Source: an uncultured Alistipes sp.
GTDB taxonomy: Bacteria; Bacteroidota; Bacteroidia; Bacteroidales; Rikenellaceae
DNA length: 64,000 nucleotides
Direction of reading: 5' to 3'
NCBI GenBank assembly: GCA_947623305.1
Contig: CANQGQ010000001.1
Location: 62,001 to 126,000, forward strand
Shown here: piece after piece, positions 30,159 to 38,333 of the stretch
Position numbering within the stretch: the stretch's first letter is position 1
Layout: the number at the start of each line of letters is the position of its first letter
Notes under the pieces: generated by a model
Databases searched by the model: none
What the model saw: the letters and a program-made list of their open reading frames with translations, nothing else
What the model was told of the DNA's origin: nothing
Made by a program: the position numbers and the translations under genes

Positions 30159-30746
30159 ATGCAAATCTATTCGGAAATCATCGGCAACCTCCACGATCCG
30201 CAATGGGCCGGCCGCACAGCGACCGACCGCGTGGAGTACATCGAGCTCGACCAATGGACGGCGCAGAAGAGCCGGTTCGTCGTGCGCAGCGAAACGGGCG
30301 ACGAATACGCCGTGGCACTCAAACGCCACGTGCAACTGGCCGACGGCGACATCCTGGCCCACGACGCGCTGAACCGCCACATCGTCGCGTTCCGCATCCG
30401 GCTCAACGACGTGCTGGTCGCCGACCTCTCGGCGCTGACTGGCTCGCCGACCGACGAGCTGCTGCACACGGCCGTAGAACTGGGCCACGCTATCGGCAAC
30501 CAGCACTGGCCCGCCGTGGTGAAAGGGACGAAAGTCTATGTTCCGCTGACGGTCGACCGCAAAGTGATGGAGAGCGTCATGAATACCCACCGGCTGGAAG
30601 GGGTCGTCTGCACGTTTCAACCCGGCGCCGAGGTGATCCCCTACCTCGCACCCCATGAGATTCGCCGCCTGTTCGGCGGCACGAATCCGGAGTGCGCCGA
30701 ACCCCATCATCACCACCACCACGAACCGGTGCCGGAAGCGTTATGA
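30159..30746 (+). CDS. ureE: Urease accessory protein UreE (nickel donor)
   Basis: 195-residue nickel metallochaperone that hands Ni to the UreG-UreF-UreD-apourease complex. The C-terminus carries six consecutive histidines (about residues 183-188), the variable Ni-binding tail of the family, ahead of the closing EPVPEAL. Longer than many UreE proteins (about 150-160). The start is set by the A-rich leader; the stop overlaps ureF (ATGA). Confidence 0.93.
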   Translation: MQIYSEIIGNLHDPQWAGRTATDRVEYIELDQWTAQKSRFVVRSETGDEYAVALKRHVQLADGDILAHDALNRHIVAFRIRLNDVLVADLSALTGSPTDELLHTAVELGHAIGNQHWPAVVKGTKVYVPLTVDRKVMESVMNTHRLEGVVCTFQPGAEVIPYLAPHEIRRLFGGTNPECAEPHHHHHHEPVPEAL

Positions 30747-31432
30747 ACGACCCGATGCGGTTCATGCAACTGTTGCAATTCGCCGATTCAGCTTTTCCCA
30801 TCGGCAGCTTCGCCTTTTCGGACGGCCTCGAAACGGCCGTCGCCGAAGGGTTGGTTGCCGATGCGGAGACGCTGGCCGGTTACACCGACGCGATCGTCCG
30901 TCGCACGGCGCACACCGACGCCGTAGCCGCCCTGCACGCGGCACACGGTGCACGGTGCGGCGACTATCCGGCCGTTCTCGAAGCAGACGGCGCACTGCTG
31001 CGCACCAAGCTCAACGACGAAGCCCGCAAGATGCAACGCCGCACGGGCCGCAAGCTGACCGAATTGGCAGCGACGCTTTTCGATGACCCGATGCTGAAGC
31101 AATGGCACGCGGATGTTCGTGCGGAACGGACGCCCGGCTGCTGTCCGGTCGCGCAAGGGCTGCTGTACGCCGTATGCGGGCTGTCGGACGAAGCGCTCTT
31201 TGCAACGATCCTCTACGGAGCGGCGAACCGCGTACTGAATGCCGCCCTGCGCTGTGTGCGGGTGTCGCACATCGACACGCAACGGATACTGACCGACCTC
31301 GCTCGTCGAATCGGCGACCTTGCAGCGGAAGCGTCCGACCTGGAACCGGAAGATATGTATGCCTTCACGCCCCAGATCGACCTGCTGGCCGCCCTGCACG
31401 AAAAAGGCACCGGACGATTGTTTATGAACTAA
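30743..31432 (+). CDS. ureF: Urease accessory protein UreF
   Basis: 229-residue all-helical protein that acts as the GTPase-gating factor of the urease activation complex. The opening FMQLLQFADSAFPIGSFAFS is characteristic. The start at 30743 overlaps the ureE stop; 4 nt separate it from ureG. Confidence 0.94.
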   Translation: MNDPMRFMQLLQFADSAFPIGSFAFSDGLETAVAEGLVADAETLAGYTDAIVRRTAHTDAVAALHAAHGARCGDYPAVLEADGALLRTKLNDEARKMQRRTGRKLTELAATLFDDPMLKQWHADVRAERTPGCCPVAQGLLYAVCGLSDEALFATILYGAANRVLNAALRCVRVSHIDTQRILTDLARRIGDLAAEASDLEPEDMYAFTPQIDLLAALHEKGTGRLFMN

Positions 31433-31436
31433 AAGA

Positions 31437-32096
31437 ATGGGACAAACTTGTCGTATCGGAATCGGAGGCCCCGTAGGCTCCGGAAAGACGGCCCTCATCG
31501 AGGCCATCACGCCCCGCCTGTTGGCGATGGGCTACAAAGTGCTGGTCATTACCAACGACGTGGTAACGACCGAGGACGCCAAACACGTCCGTAAAATGTT
31601 GAAAGGCATTCTGGTCGAAGAACGCATCATCGGCGTCGAGACCGGCGCCTGCCCCCACACCGCCGTGCGCGAAGACCCGTCGATGAACCTCGCCGCCGTC
31701 GAAGAGATGGAGGCCCGCTTCCCCGACGGAGACATCGTGCTGATCGAATCGGGCGGCGACAACCTGACGCTCACGTTCAGCCCTGCGCTGGTCGATTTCT
31801 TCATCTACGTGATCGACGTGGCGGCGGGCGACAAAATTCCCCGCAAGGACGGCCCGGGCATCTCGCAATCGGACATCCTCGTCATCAACAAAACCGACCT
31901 GGCCCCCTACGTCCATGCCGATCTGGAGGTGATGCGCCGCGATTCGGCGTTGATGCGCTCGTCCGGAAAACCCTTCCTGTTCACCAACTGCATGACCGGC
32001 GAGGGCATCGACGAATTGGTCGCCTTGATCCGTCGCATGGCTCTTTTCGACCTCGACCGCACCTTGCAGAACGAAACCGCCCTTGCCGAACCATGA
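31437..32096 (+). CDS. ureG: Urease accessory GTPase UreG
   Basis: 219-residue SIMIBI-class GTPase that drives nickel insertion. P-loop GGPVGSGKTALIE, the TGACPHTAVREDPS metal-site segment (Cys-x-His), ESGGDN (Walker B-like) and NKTDL (guanine specificity) are all present. It lacks the His-rich N-terminal tail seen in some UreG proteins, consistent with the His tail on UreE here. The stop overlaps ureD (ATGA). Confidence 0.97.
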   Translation: MGQTCRIGIGGPVGSGKTALIEAITPRLLAMGYKVLVITNDVVTTEDAKHVRKMLKGILVEERIIGVETGACPHTAVREDPSMNLAAVEEMEARFPDGDIVLIESGGDNLTLTFSPALVDFFIYVIDVAAGDKIPRKDGPGISQSDILVINKTDLAPYVHADLEVMRRDSALMRSSGKPFLFTNCMTGEGIDELVALIRRMALFDLDRTLQNETALAEP

Positions 32097-33001
32097 CGCC
32101 GACCGTTTGCGCCAAAGAGATGCGCCCCTTCGCGGGAGGGCTGCACACGGCTCCGACCGGAAAACGCGGCTACCTCTATCTGGGATTCGAGCTCGACGGC
32201 GACGGGAAATCCATCCTGCGTCATCTGGAACGCCGCACACCGCTGATCGTCCAACAGGAGCTCTATTTCGACGAAGCGATGCCCGAAATGCCGTGCGTCT
32301 ACATTCTCTCGTCGGGCGGCCCCAACGTCGACGGCGACCGCTACGAACAACATTTCGTCGTCCGGCGCAATGCGTTCGCCCACGTATCGACGGGCGCAGC
32401 GACCAAACTGGCCGAAATGCGCCGCAACTATTCGGGGCTGACGCAACGCATCGAACTGGAAGCCGGAGCCTACTTGGAGTATCTGCCCGAACCGGTCATC
32501 CCCTGCCGGCACACCCGCTACCAGGTCGATACGTCGATCCGCATCGACCCCACGGCGACCCTTTTTTATTCGGAAATCTATTTGAGCGGCCGCCGCTACT
32601 TCGGCACGGGCGAACGCTTCTGCTACGACATTCTTTCGGTGAAGACGCGAGCCCGACGGCCCGACGAGACACCGCTTTTTCAGGAAAAATTCATCGTCCG
32701 TCCCGACCGTCTTTCGCCGGAACGGCTCGGAGCGATGGACGGCTACGACATCTTTGCGAACGCGGTCGTGCTGACGCCTCCCGACAAGGTCGCCGACCTT
32801 TACGGACGGACGAAAGCCTTCATCGATCGCAAGAGTCGGCTGGCCGCCGGCATCACCCGTCTGCCGAACGACTGCGGACTGAGCTACAAGGTGCTCGGCG
32901 ACGATACGGGCGCCGTGAAACGGCTCGTCCGCCGATTTTGCAGCGACGTACGCCAATGCGTCAAGGGCCGTCCGCTGCCGGACGAATTTCCGTGGCGCTA
33001 A
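32093..33001 (+). CDS. ureD: Urease accessory protein UreD (UreH)
   Basis: 302-residue scaffold protein of the urease activation complex. Identified by position (after ureG), length and family features such as TGAATKLAEMR and LEAGAYLEYLPEPVIPCRHTRY split across the protein. Start overlaps ureG. Completes the set ureABCEFGD. Confidence 0.9.
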   Translation: MTPTVCAKEMRPFAGGLHTAPTGKRGYLYLGFELDGDGKSILRHLERRTPLIVQQELYFDEAMPEMPCVYILSSGGPNVDGDRYEQHFVVRRNAFAHVSTGAATKLAEMRRNYSGLTQRIELEAGAYLEYLPEPVIPCRHTRYQVDTSIRIDPTATLFYSEIYLSGRRYFGTGERFCYDILSVKTRARRPDETPLFQEKFIVRPDRLSPERLGAMDGYDIFANAVVLTPPDKVADLYGRTKAFIDRKSRLAAGITRLPNDCGLSYKVLGDDTGAVKRLVRRFCSDVRQCVKGRPLPDEFPWR

Positions 33002-33041
33002 CCGCCCCGAATAAGAACTAAAACAACATTAGCGAAAAAAT

Positions 33042-34046
33042 ATGGAAAACCGAACAACGATGGAGGCGGAAAAGCCTCGCACGCAATCAATCGACTTTCT
33101 GGCGACGCTGCTGCGCGGCGCCGGACAGGTCATGTTCCAAAACAATTCCTGGACGGGATTTTTCTTTTTGATCGGCATCTTCTGGGGCAGCTACCAGGAG
33201 GGGCTGGGCCTCGTCGCATGGGGCGCCCTGCTGGGACTGATCGTCTCGACCGTTACGGGCTATCTGCTCGGACTGCCCGATGACGACGGGAAGCACGGTC
33301 TGTGGGGATTCAACGGCATCCTGGTCGGCTGTGCCTTCCCGACCTTCCTCGGCAACACGGTCTGGATGTGGCTGGCACTGGTGCTCTGCGCCGCGCTCAC
33401 GACGTGGGTGCGCGCCGGATTCAACCGCGTGATGGCTCCGTGGAAGGTCAATTCGTTCACCTTCCCCTTCGTTTTCAGTACATGGATTTTCCTGCTCGCC
33501 GCCCGCGCGATGCACGGCCTGCCGCCCATCCACCTCTCCGATCCGACGCTGCCCGCAGCTTTCACCGTAGCAGGTCATTTCGGATTCATCGACTGGATCG
33601 TCTGGTGGCTCAAGGGCGTCGCCCAAGTATTCTTGATCAACTCGTGGATCACCGGACTTTTCTTTCTCGTCGGGCTGGCCGTCAGCAACCTGTGGGCCGC
33701 ACTCTGGGCCGCCATCGGATCGGCCGTCGCGCTTTGCATCGCGTTGGCATTGGGAGCTTCGGGCGCCGACGTGTCGAGCGGCCTCTACGGATTCAGCGCC
33801 GTACTGACGGCCATCGCGCTGGCCACGGTATTCTACAAACCGAACCTCCGGTCGGCCGTCTGGGCGCTGCTGGGCATCTGTGTTACGGTCTTCATCCAGG
33901 CCGGCATGAACATGCTGCTGGCGCCCGTGGGAATCGCTACGCTGACCGCACCGTTCTGCGTCGCGACGTGGCTGTTTCTGCTGCCGCTCATCCGGTTCGA
34001 TGAGACCGAACAGGTCGACCACACCGACTGGCACCACAAAAAATAG
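33042..34046 (+). CDS. Urea transporter / urea channel (UT family)
   Basis: 334-residue polytopic membrane protein with two homologous halves, each containing the NSW(T/I)xGxFFLxG motif (FQNNSWTGFFFLIG and LINSWITGLFFLVG), as in bacterial UT channels. It would admit urea for the urease encoded just upstream. Gap to ureD is 40 nt. Inner-membrane location is inferred from the hydrophobic segments. Confidence 0.9.
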   Translation: MENRTTMEAEKPRTQSIDFLATLLRGAGQVMFQNNSWTGFFFLIGIFWGSYQEGLGLVAWGALLGLIVSTVTGYLLGLPDDDGKHGLWGFNGILVGCAFPTFLGNTVWMWLALVLCAALTTWVRAGFNRVMAPWKVNSFTFPFVFSTWIFLLAARAMHGLPPIHLSDPTLPAAFTVAGHFGFIDWIVWWLKGVAQVFLINSWITGLFFLVGLAVSNLWAALWAAIGSAVALCIALALGASGADVSSGLYGFSAVLTAIALATVFYKPNLRSAVWALLGICVTVFIQAGMNMLLAPVGIATLTAPFCVATWLFLLPLIRFDETEQVDHTDWHHKK

Positions 34047-34051
34047 CGCCC

Positions 34052-35017
34052 ATGCACCTATCCGATGCTTTGGTTTCGCCCGAGGTGGCCGCAACGGCAG
34101 GAGCTGTTTCGCTGCTGCTGCTCGGCGCCGCGGGTCGAAAGGTCAGCCGACAACGCCGCGACGACGATCGGCTCGTGCCGTTGATGGGCGTAACGGGGGC
34201 CTTCGTATTCGCCGCGCAGATGATCAACTTCGCCATTCCGGGCACGGGATCGAGCGGCCATTTGATCGGGGGCATCCTGCTCTCGGCTCTACTGGGGCCA
34301 TGGGCGGCGCTGCTGACGCTCGCTTCGGTCATCATCCTGCAATGTCTGCTGTTCGCCGACGGCGGACTGCTGGCCTTGGGATGCAACCTTTTCAATATGG
34401 CCGTCCTGTCGTGTTTGGTCGCCTACCCGCTGGTCTACCGGCCCATCGCCGGAACGAATCCTACGCCACGACGCATCTTCGCCGCCTCGCTGGCAGCCGG
34501 AATCGTCGCTCTGCAATTAGGAGCCTTGGCCGTGGTGCTCGAAACCGAACTCTCCGGAATCACCGTCCTGCCGACCGACCGATTCCTGCTGCTGATGGCA
34601 CCCATCCATCTGTTGATCGGCATCGGCGAAGGGGCAGCAACCGCCGCCGTGCTCTGTGCTGTGCAGCGATACCGTCCGGAACTGCTCCGCAACGACCTGC
34701 CCCGCCCCAACCGACGCAAAACCGCCCGTCTGCTCGCAGCATTCGTCGGCTGTGCGCTGCTGCTCGGCGGGCTCTTTTCGTGGATCGCCTCCTCCCGCCC
34801 CGACGGGCTCGAATGGTCGATCGAACGGCTGACCGGCACCACGGAGCTCGCCGCACCGGCCGATGCGCCGCACGCAACCGCCGCCCATCTCCAACAACGC
34901 ACCGCGCTGCTGCCCGACTACGACACCTCCTTCGCCGGATTGGTCGGAACGGGCGTCGTGCTGCTCGTCGTCGTCGGAACGGCCCGCCTGCTCCGCCCGA
35001 CGCATAAAAAACCATGA
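34052..35017 (+). CDS. cbiM: Nickel/cobalt ECF transporter substrate-binding component, CbiM/NikM fused to NikN-like tail
   Basis: 321 residues. The N-terminus MHLSD supplies the metal-coordinating Met1/His2 of the CbiM/NikM family; a further conserved His70 lies in GTGSSGHLIGG. The C-terminal quarter carries the PDGLEWS motif and a final membrane helix, as in CbiN/NikN, so this is an NikMN-type fusion. The urease context points to nickel as the cargo. It overlaps the T-component gene by ATGA. Confidence 0.9.
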   Translation: MHLSDALVSPEVAATAGAVSLLLLGAAGRKVSRQRRDDDRLVPLMGVTGAFVFAAQMINFAIPGTGSSGHLIGGILLSALLGPWAALLTLASVIILQCLLFADGGLLALGCNLFNMAVLSCLVAYPLVYRPIAGTNPTPRRIFAASLAAGIVALQLGALAVVLETELSGITVLPTDRFLLLMAPIHLLIGIGEGAATAAVLCAVQRYRPELLRNDLPRPNRRKTARLLAAFVGCALLLGGLFSWIASSRPDGLEWSIERLTGTTELAAPADAPHATAAHLQQRTALLPDYDTSFAGLVGTGVVLLVVVGTARLLRPTHKKP

Positions 35018-35808
35018 GAGAACGGTTGACACGGGCCATCGACCGGCTGGAAGCAGCGGAACGAACCGACCGCAGCCCGACGCTGCTGCATCGGTTGGAC
35101 GGACGGTCGAAATTGTTGGTAACGTTAGTTTATTTGATTGCCCTGCTCTCCGTACCGCTCACGCAGCTCTCCGATACGCTGCTCTTTGCCGTTTATCCGC
35201 TCCTGACCGCGTCGATCGGCGGATTCCGCTACGGCCCGATTCTGCGCCGCTCCCTGATCGTGGTGCCGTTCGTTGCCTTCATCGGCCTGTTCGACATTTT
35301 CCAGGAGCGCGAAACGCTCTTCCGCATCGGCCCGCTCGCCGTCAGCGTCGGGTGGACGATGTTCGCCGTCCTACTGCTGCGCGGCCTGCTCTCGGTGCAG
35401 GCGCTGCTGCTGCTGATCGACAGCACGGGCTATCCCCGCCTTTGCCGCAGCCTCCAACAATTGGGCGTATCGGAGGCATTCACCACGCAACTGCTTTTCG
35501 TCCATCGTTATCTGTGCCTGCTGCTGCGCGAAAGCATCGCCCTGTCGATGGCCATCGACGCACGCAGCTTCGGACGACGCAACTATCCGCTGCGCATCTG
35601 GGGTACCTTGATTTGCCAGCTGCTGCTGCGGACGTTCGATCGGGCCGAACGCATCGGCCGAGCCATGACCGCCCGCGGATTCACGGGCCGCATGCCCGCG
35701 CTTCCGTACACCCGCACCCGCTGGCGCACCGCCGATACGCTCTACGCCGTCGGATGGAGCGCCGTCATCGTCGGTCTGCGGTTCGTCTCACCCGAACGAT
35801 TGCTGTAA
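35014..35808 (+). CDS. cbiQ: ECF transporter transmembrane (T) component CbiQ/NikQ
   Basis: 264-residue membrane coupling subunit of the energy-coupling factor transporter. The family's C-terminal cytoplasmic ARG-type motif is present (AERIGRAMTARGFTG). It links the metal-binding membrane subunit to the ATPase downstream. Overlaps cbiM by ATGA and precedes cbiO by 4 nt. Confidence 0.92.
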   Translation: MRERLTRAIDRLEAAERTDRSPTLLHRLDGRSKLLVTLVYLIALLSVPLTQLSDTLLFAVYPLLTASIGGFRYGPILRRSLIVVPFVAFIGLFDIFQERETLFRIGPLAVSVGWTMFAVLLLRGLLSVQALLLLIDSTGYPRLCRSLQQLGVSEAFTTQLLFVHRYLCLLLRESIALSMAIDARSFGRRNYPLRIWGTLICQLLLRTFDRAERIGRAMTARGFTGRMPALPYTRTRWRTADTLYAVGWSAVIVGLRFVSPERLL

Positions 35809-35812
35809 TGCC

Positions 35813-36505
35813 ATGAGCCACCATTATCTCCGATTCGAACAGGTCGGATACCGCTATCCGGACGGCCACGAAGCACTGCACGACGTCTCGTTCGAGCTTA
35901 CGCACGGCGAGAAAGCGGCCTTGGTCGGAGCCAACGGCGCCGGCAAGACGACCCTGCTGCTGCATGCCGATGGGCTGCTGCTCCCGACCACGGGACAAGT
36001 CGTCGTAGGAGGGATTCCGATCACGCGGCGCACGCTGCCGACGATTCGCCGGACGGTCGGCTATCTGTTCCAGCAACCCGACGACCAGCTTTTCATGCCG
36101 ACCGTCGAGGAGGATGTCGCCTTCGGCCCGGCGAATATGGGGCTCGATGATGCGGAGATCGAACGACGGGTCGCCGAAGCGCTGGCCTCCGTCGGAGCGA
36201 CGGAGCTGCGGCATCGGGCACCCGGACGCCTTTCGGGCGGCGAGAAGAAACGGGTGGCCATCGCCACGGTGCTGGCCATGGAACCGTCGATCCTGGTCAT
36301 GGACGAGCCGACCGCCTCGCTCGATCCGCCGGCCCGCCGGCAGCTGTTCGAATTGATCCGCACGTTCCGCCATACGATGCTCATCGCCACGCACGACGTG
36401 GAATTAATACGCGAATTGTGTACTCGCACGCTCGTACTGCATCGCGGTACGTTGGTCGCCGACGGCCCGACGCAAGAGGTACTCGCCGCCGGCGAAATCG
36501 GGTGA
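35813..36505 (+). CDS. cbiO: ECF transporter ATPase CbiO/NikO
   Basis: 230-residue ABC ATPase powering nickel/cobalt uptake. Walker A GANGAGKTTLLL, Q-loop LFQQPDDQLF (ECF-type), signature LSGGEKKRVAIA, Walker B ILVMDEPTA and a switch histidine in ATHDVEL are visible. Last gene of the urease-nickel block. Confidence 0.95.
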   Translation: MSHHYLRFEQVGYRYPDGHEALHDVSFELTHGEKAALVGANGAGKTTLLLHADGLLLPTTGQVVVGGIPITRRTLPTIRRTVGYLFQQPDDQLFMPTVEEDVAFGPANMGLDDAEIERRVAEALASVGATELRHRAPGRLSGGEKKRVAIATVLAMEPSILVMDEPTASLDPPARRQLFELIRTFRHTMLIATHDVELIRELCTRTLVLHRGTLVADGPTQEVLAAGEIG

Positions 36506-36507
36506 AC

Positions 36508-36535
36508 AAAAAGCGGAGCATCGAAGATGCCCCGC
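36508..36535 (-). terminator. Intrinsic terminator for the minus-strand lipoprotein gene
   Basis: On the minus strand GCGGGGCATC pairs with GATGCTCCGC (36526-36535 with 36513-36522, one G-T pair, loop TTC), followed by TTTTTG. On the + strand the same hairpin contains an A-C mismatch and has no T-run. Confidence 0.7.
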
Positions 36536-36560
36536 AAATCGTTATAGCGACTTCGCGCGA

Positions 36561-37451
36561 CTATCGTTGCGAAACCATGCCGTTGTAGGTTATCGAATAC
36601 GAACTTCCGTTGTTCGAAAAGATGACCTTCACGTTCGGGCTGGGGTAATACTCCGTATCATAACTTCCGATCAGCGTGCAATCAATCGTACCCGAAAGAA
36701 TCACGCTGCCGATCTGACCCGTCAGCGTATTTTCCACACCCTTGTAGTTCACATTCGAGACTTTCCAGGAGAGCGCCGAATCCTGACCGCTTCCGGTCAT
36801 CTTGAACTCCTTCTCGTGGCAATCGGAGTAGGCCAGCGACGAGGCGCCGGTCATCAGCGTATAGTTGCCCGACCATCCCGAAAGCAACGGCGTGGAACCG
36901 CTCGCAAGGTCGATCCCCGACAGCCCGATCTCATACATACCGCCTGTTTCGGTGATCGTCGTCGTCTCGCCGTCCGCATAGGCATAGGTTACGGCATTGA
37001 AACCGTTGTTGACATCGGCTTTCAGTCCCGAAGTGGCGATCGTCCACTCGGCGGAATTATCCGACAAAGCGACCCCGTTGGTCTCCACCTCGACGGTTCC
37101 TTCGTAATAACTGTCTTCTTTACGGAATTGGAGCGTATATTTCGTTCCGTCCTGCGTGATGACAGTACCGTTCGGGAAAAGTTTATCCCGCAACGACACC
37201 TCGGAGCCTTCGATCTTGACATCCAACCGATTTTCGGTCAAACCCTGTTTATCGGCTTCATCCAGCAACATCGCCAACCGGATGCCGACATCCGCCGGAA
37301 GCAAAGCGAGCTGATTCTTGACGCGGGCGGCATTGTAGATCGAGATACCGGGTGCCATCGGATCCGGCTCCGAATCGGAACTGTCCAGACAAGAGGTCAG
37401 AGCAATCGGAAGGGTCAGCAGCAAAGCGATCAAGCCTTTTTTCATCTTCAT
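36561..37451 (-). CDS. Hypothetical lipoprotein
   Basis: Not assigned to a named family with confidence. 296 residues with a signal peptide ending in lipobox LTSC (Cys21), followed by an acidic linker (SSDSEPDPM). The rest is rich in Ser, Thr, Gly and aromatic residues in alternating patterns that suggest beta strands, for example GTVEVETNGVALSD and SSLAYSD. The codon mix is less GC-rich than that of neighbouring genes. It resembles the uncharacterised surface-type lipoproteins (DUF4925-like) common in gut Bacteroidota. Monocistronic, with its own -7 box and terminator. Confidence 0.75.
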   Translation of the reverse strand: MKMKKGLIALLLTLPIALTSCLDSSDSEPDPMAPGISIYNAARVKNQLALLPADVGIRLAMLLDEADKQGLTENRLDVKIEGSEVSLRDKLFPNGTVITQDGTKYTLQFRKEDSYYEGTVEVETNGVALSDNSAEWTIATSGLKADVNNGFNAVTYAYADGETTTITETGGMYEIGLSGIDLASGSTPLLSGWSGNYTLMTGASSLAYSDCHEKEFKMTGSGQDSALSWKVSNVNYKGVENTLTGQIGSVILSGTIDCTLIGSYDTEYYPSPNVKVIFSNNGSSYSITYNGMVSQR

Positions 37452-37521
37452 ATCGTATCGTTTTTAGTTGTTTTCGTAATAGCCAACGGTTTATTCGCAC
37501 CGATTCGTATATCGTCGCGTC

Positions 37522-37529
37522 CAAAAGTA
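37522..37529 (-). promoter_or_regulatory. -7 box (TACTTTTG) for the lipoprotein gene
   Basis: TAnnTTTG box on the minus strand, 70 nt upstream of the start at 37451; back-to-back with the promoter of the MBL-fold gene. Confidence 0.5.
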
Positions 37530-37538
37530 CGGATTTTT

Positions 37539-37570
37539 TTTGCAAAACGAACGAAAATCCCTATCTTTAT
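37539..37570 (+). promoter_or_regulatory. Promoter of the MBL-fold hydrolase gene
   Basis: TTTG at 37539-37542, 20-nt spacer, TATCTTTA at 37563-37570 (last base differs from consensus). Transcription would start at about 37574-37577, which matters for choice of start codon. Confidence 0.65.
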
Positions 37571-37573
37571 TCG

Positions 37574-38326
37574 GTGAAACGCTTCAATCTGTTCATCATC
37601 ATGTCGCTATTCTCCTTTTTAGGACACGGGCGTACGACCGCACCCGCCTATCCGACCGACACCCTCGTCGCACGCGACGGGCAGGAACTGACTTTCACTT
37701 TCTTCAAGCACGCTTCGCTTTCCATCGCTGCCGGCGAAGGACGCATCCTCTACATCGACCCCGTACACACCTACGCCGACTATGCGAAACTGCCCAAGGC
37801 CGACCTCGTGCTGATTACCCATTCGCACTACGACCATCTGGATCGGCAGGCGATCGACGACCTCACGACGCGAACGAGCGACATCGTCTGCGACCGGACA
37901 TCGGCCGAAGCGTTCGACACGAACTGCCACGTCATGCGCCCGGGGAGCGTCGTCTCGCCGCGCGACTGGGTGAAAATCGAGGCCGTAGCGGCCTACAACA
38001 CGACACAGGGACATCTGCAATTCCATCCGAAGGAACGCGAGGACTGCGGCTACATTCTGACCATCGGCGGCACCCGCATCTACATCGCCGGCGATACGGA
38101 ACCGACCCCCGAACTGCTTGCGCTGCGCAATATCGACGTTGCGTTTCTGCCCGTCAATCAACCCTACACAATGACCGTCGATCAAGCGGTGCAAGCCGTC
38201 AAGGCCATTCGTCCGACGATCTTCTATCCCTATCACTACGGCGAAGTGGAGCAGCAAACCGACCTCGAAGCACTGGCGACAGCGCTCGAAGGCATCACGG
38301 AAGTCCGCATCCGGCCGATGGAATAA
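37574..38326 (+). CDS. MBL-fold metal-dependent hydrolase (UlaG-like), probably exported
   Basis: Predicted zinc hydrolase of the metallo-beta-lactamase fold. The metal motif is THSHYDHLD (H-x-H-x-D-H), with further ligands in AGDTEP and FYPYHYGE; FFKHASLSI opens the fold as in UlaG-type proteins. From GTG at 37574 the product has 250 residues and a plausible signal peptide (MKRFNLFIIMSLFSFLG). The promoter places the transcript start at about this codon, so ATG at 37601 is a serious alternative. Substrate unknown. Confidence 0.85.
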   Translation: MKRFNLFIIMSLFSFLGHGRTTAPAYPTDTLVARDGQELTFTFFKHASLSIAAGEGRILYIDPVHTYADYAKLPKADLVLITHSHYDHLDRQAIDDLTTRTSDIVCDRTSAEAFDTNCHVMRPGSVVSPRDWVKIEAVAAYNTTQGHLQFHPKEREDCGYILTIGGTRIYIAGDTEPTPELLALRNIDVAFLPVNQPYTMTVDQAVQAVKAIRPTIFYPYHYGEVEQQTDLEALATALEGITEVRIRPME

Positions 38327-38333
38327 AGAAGTT

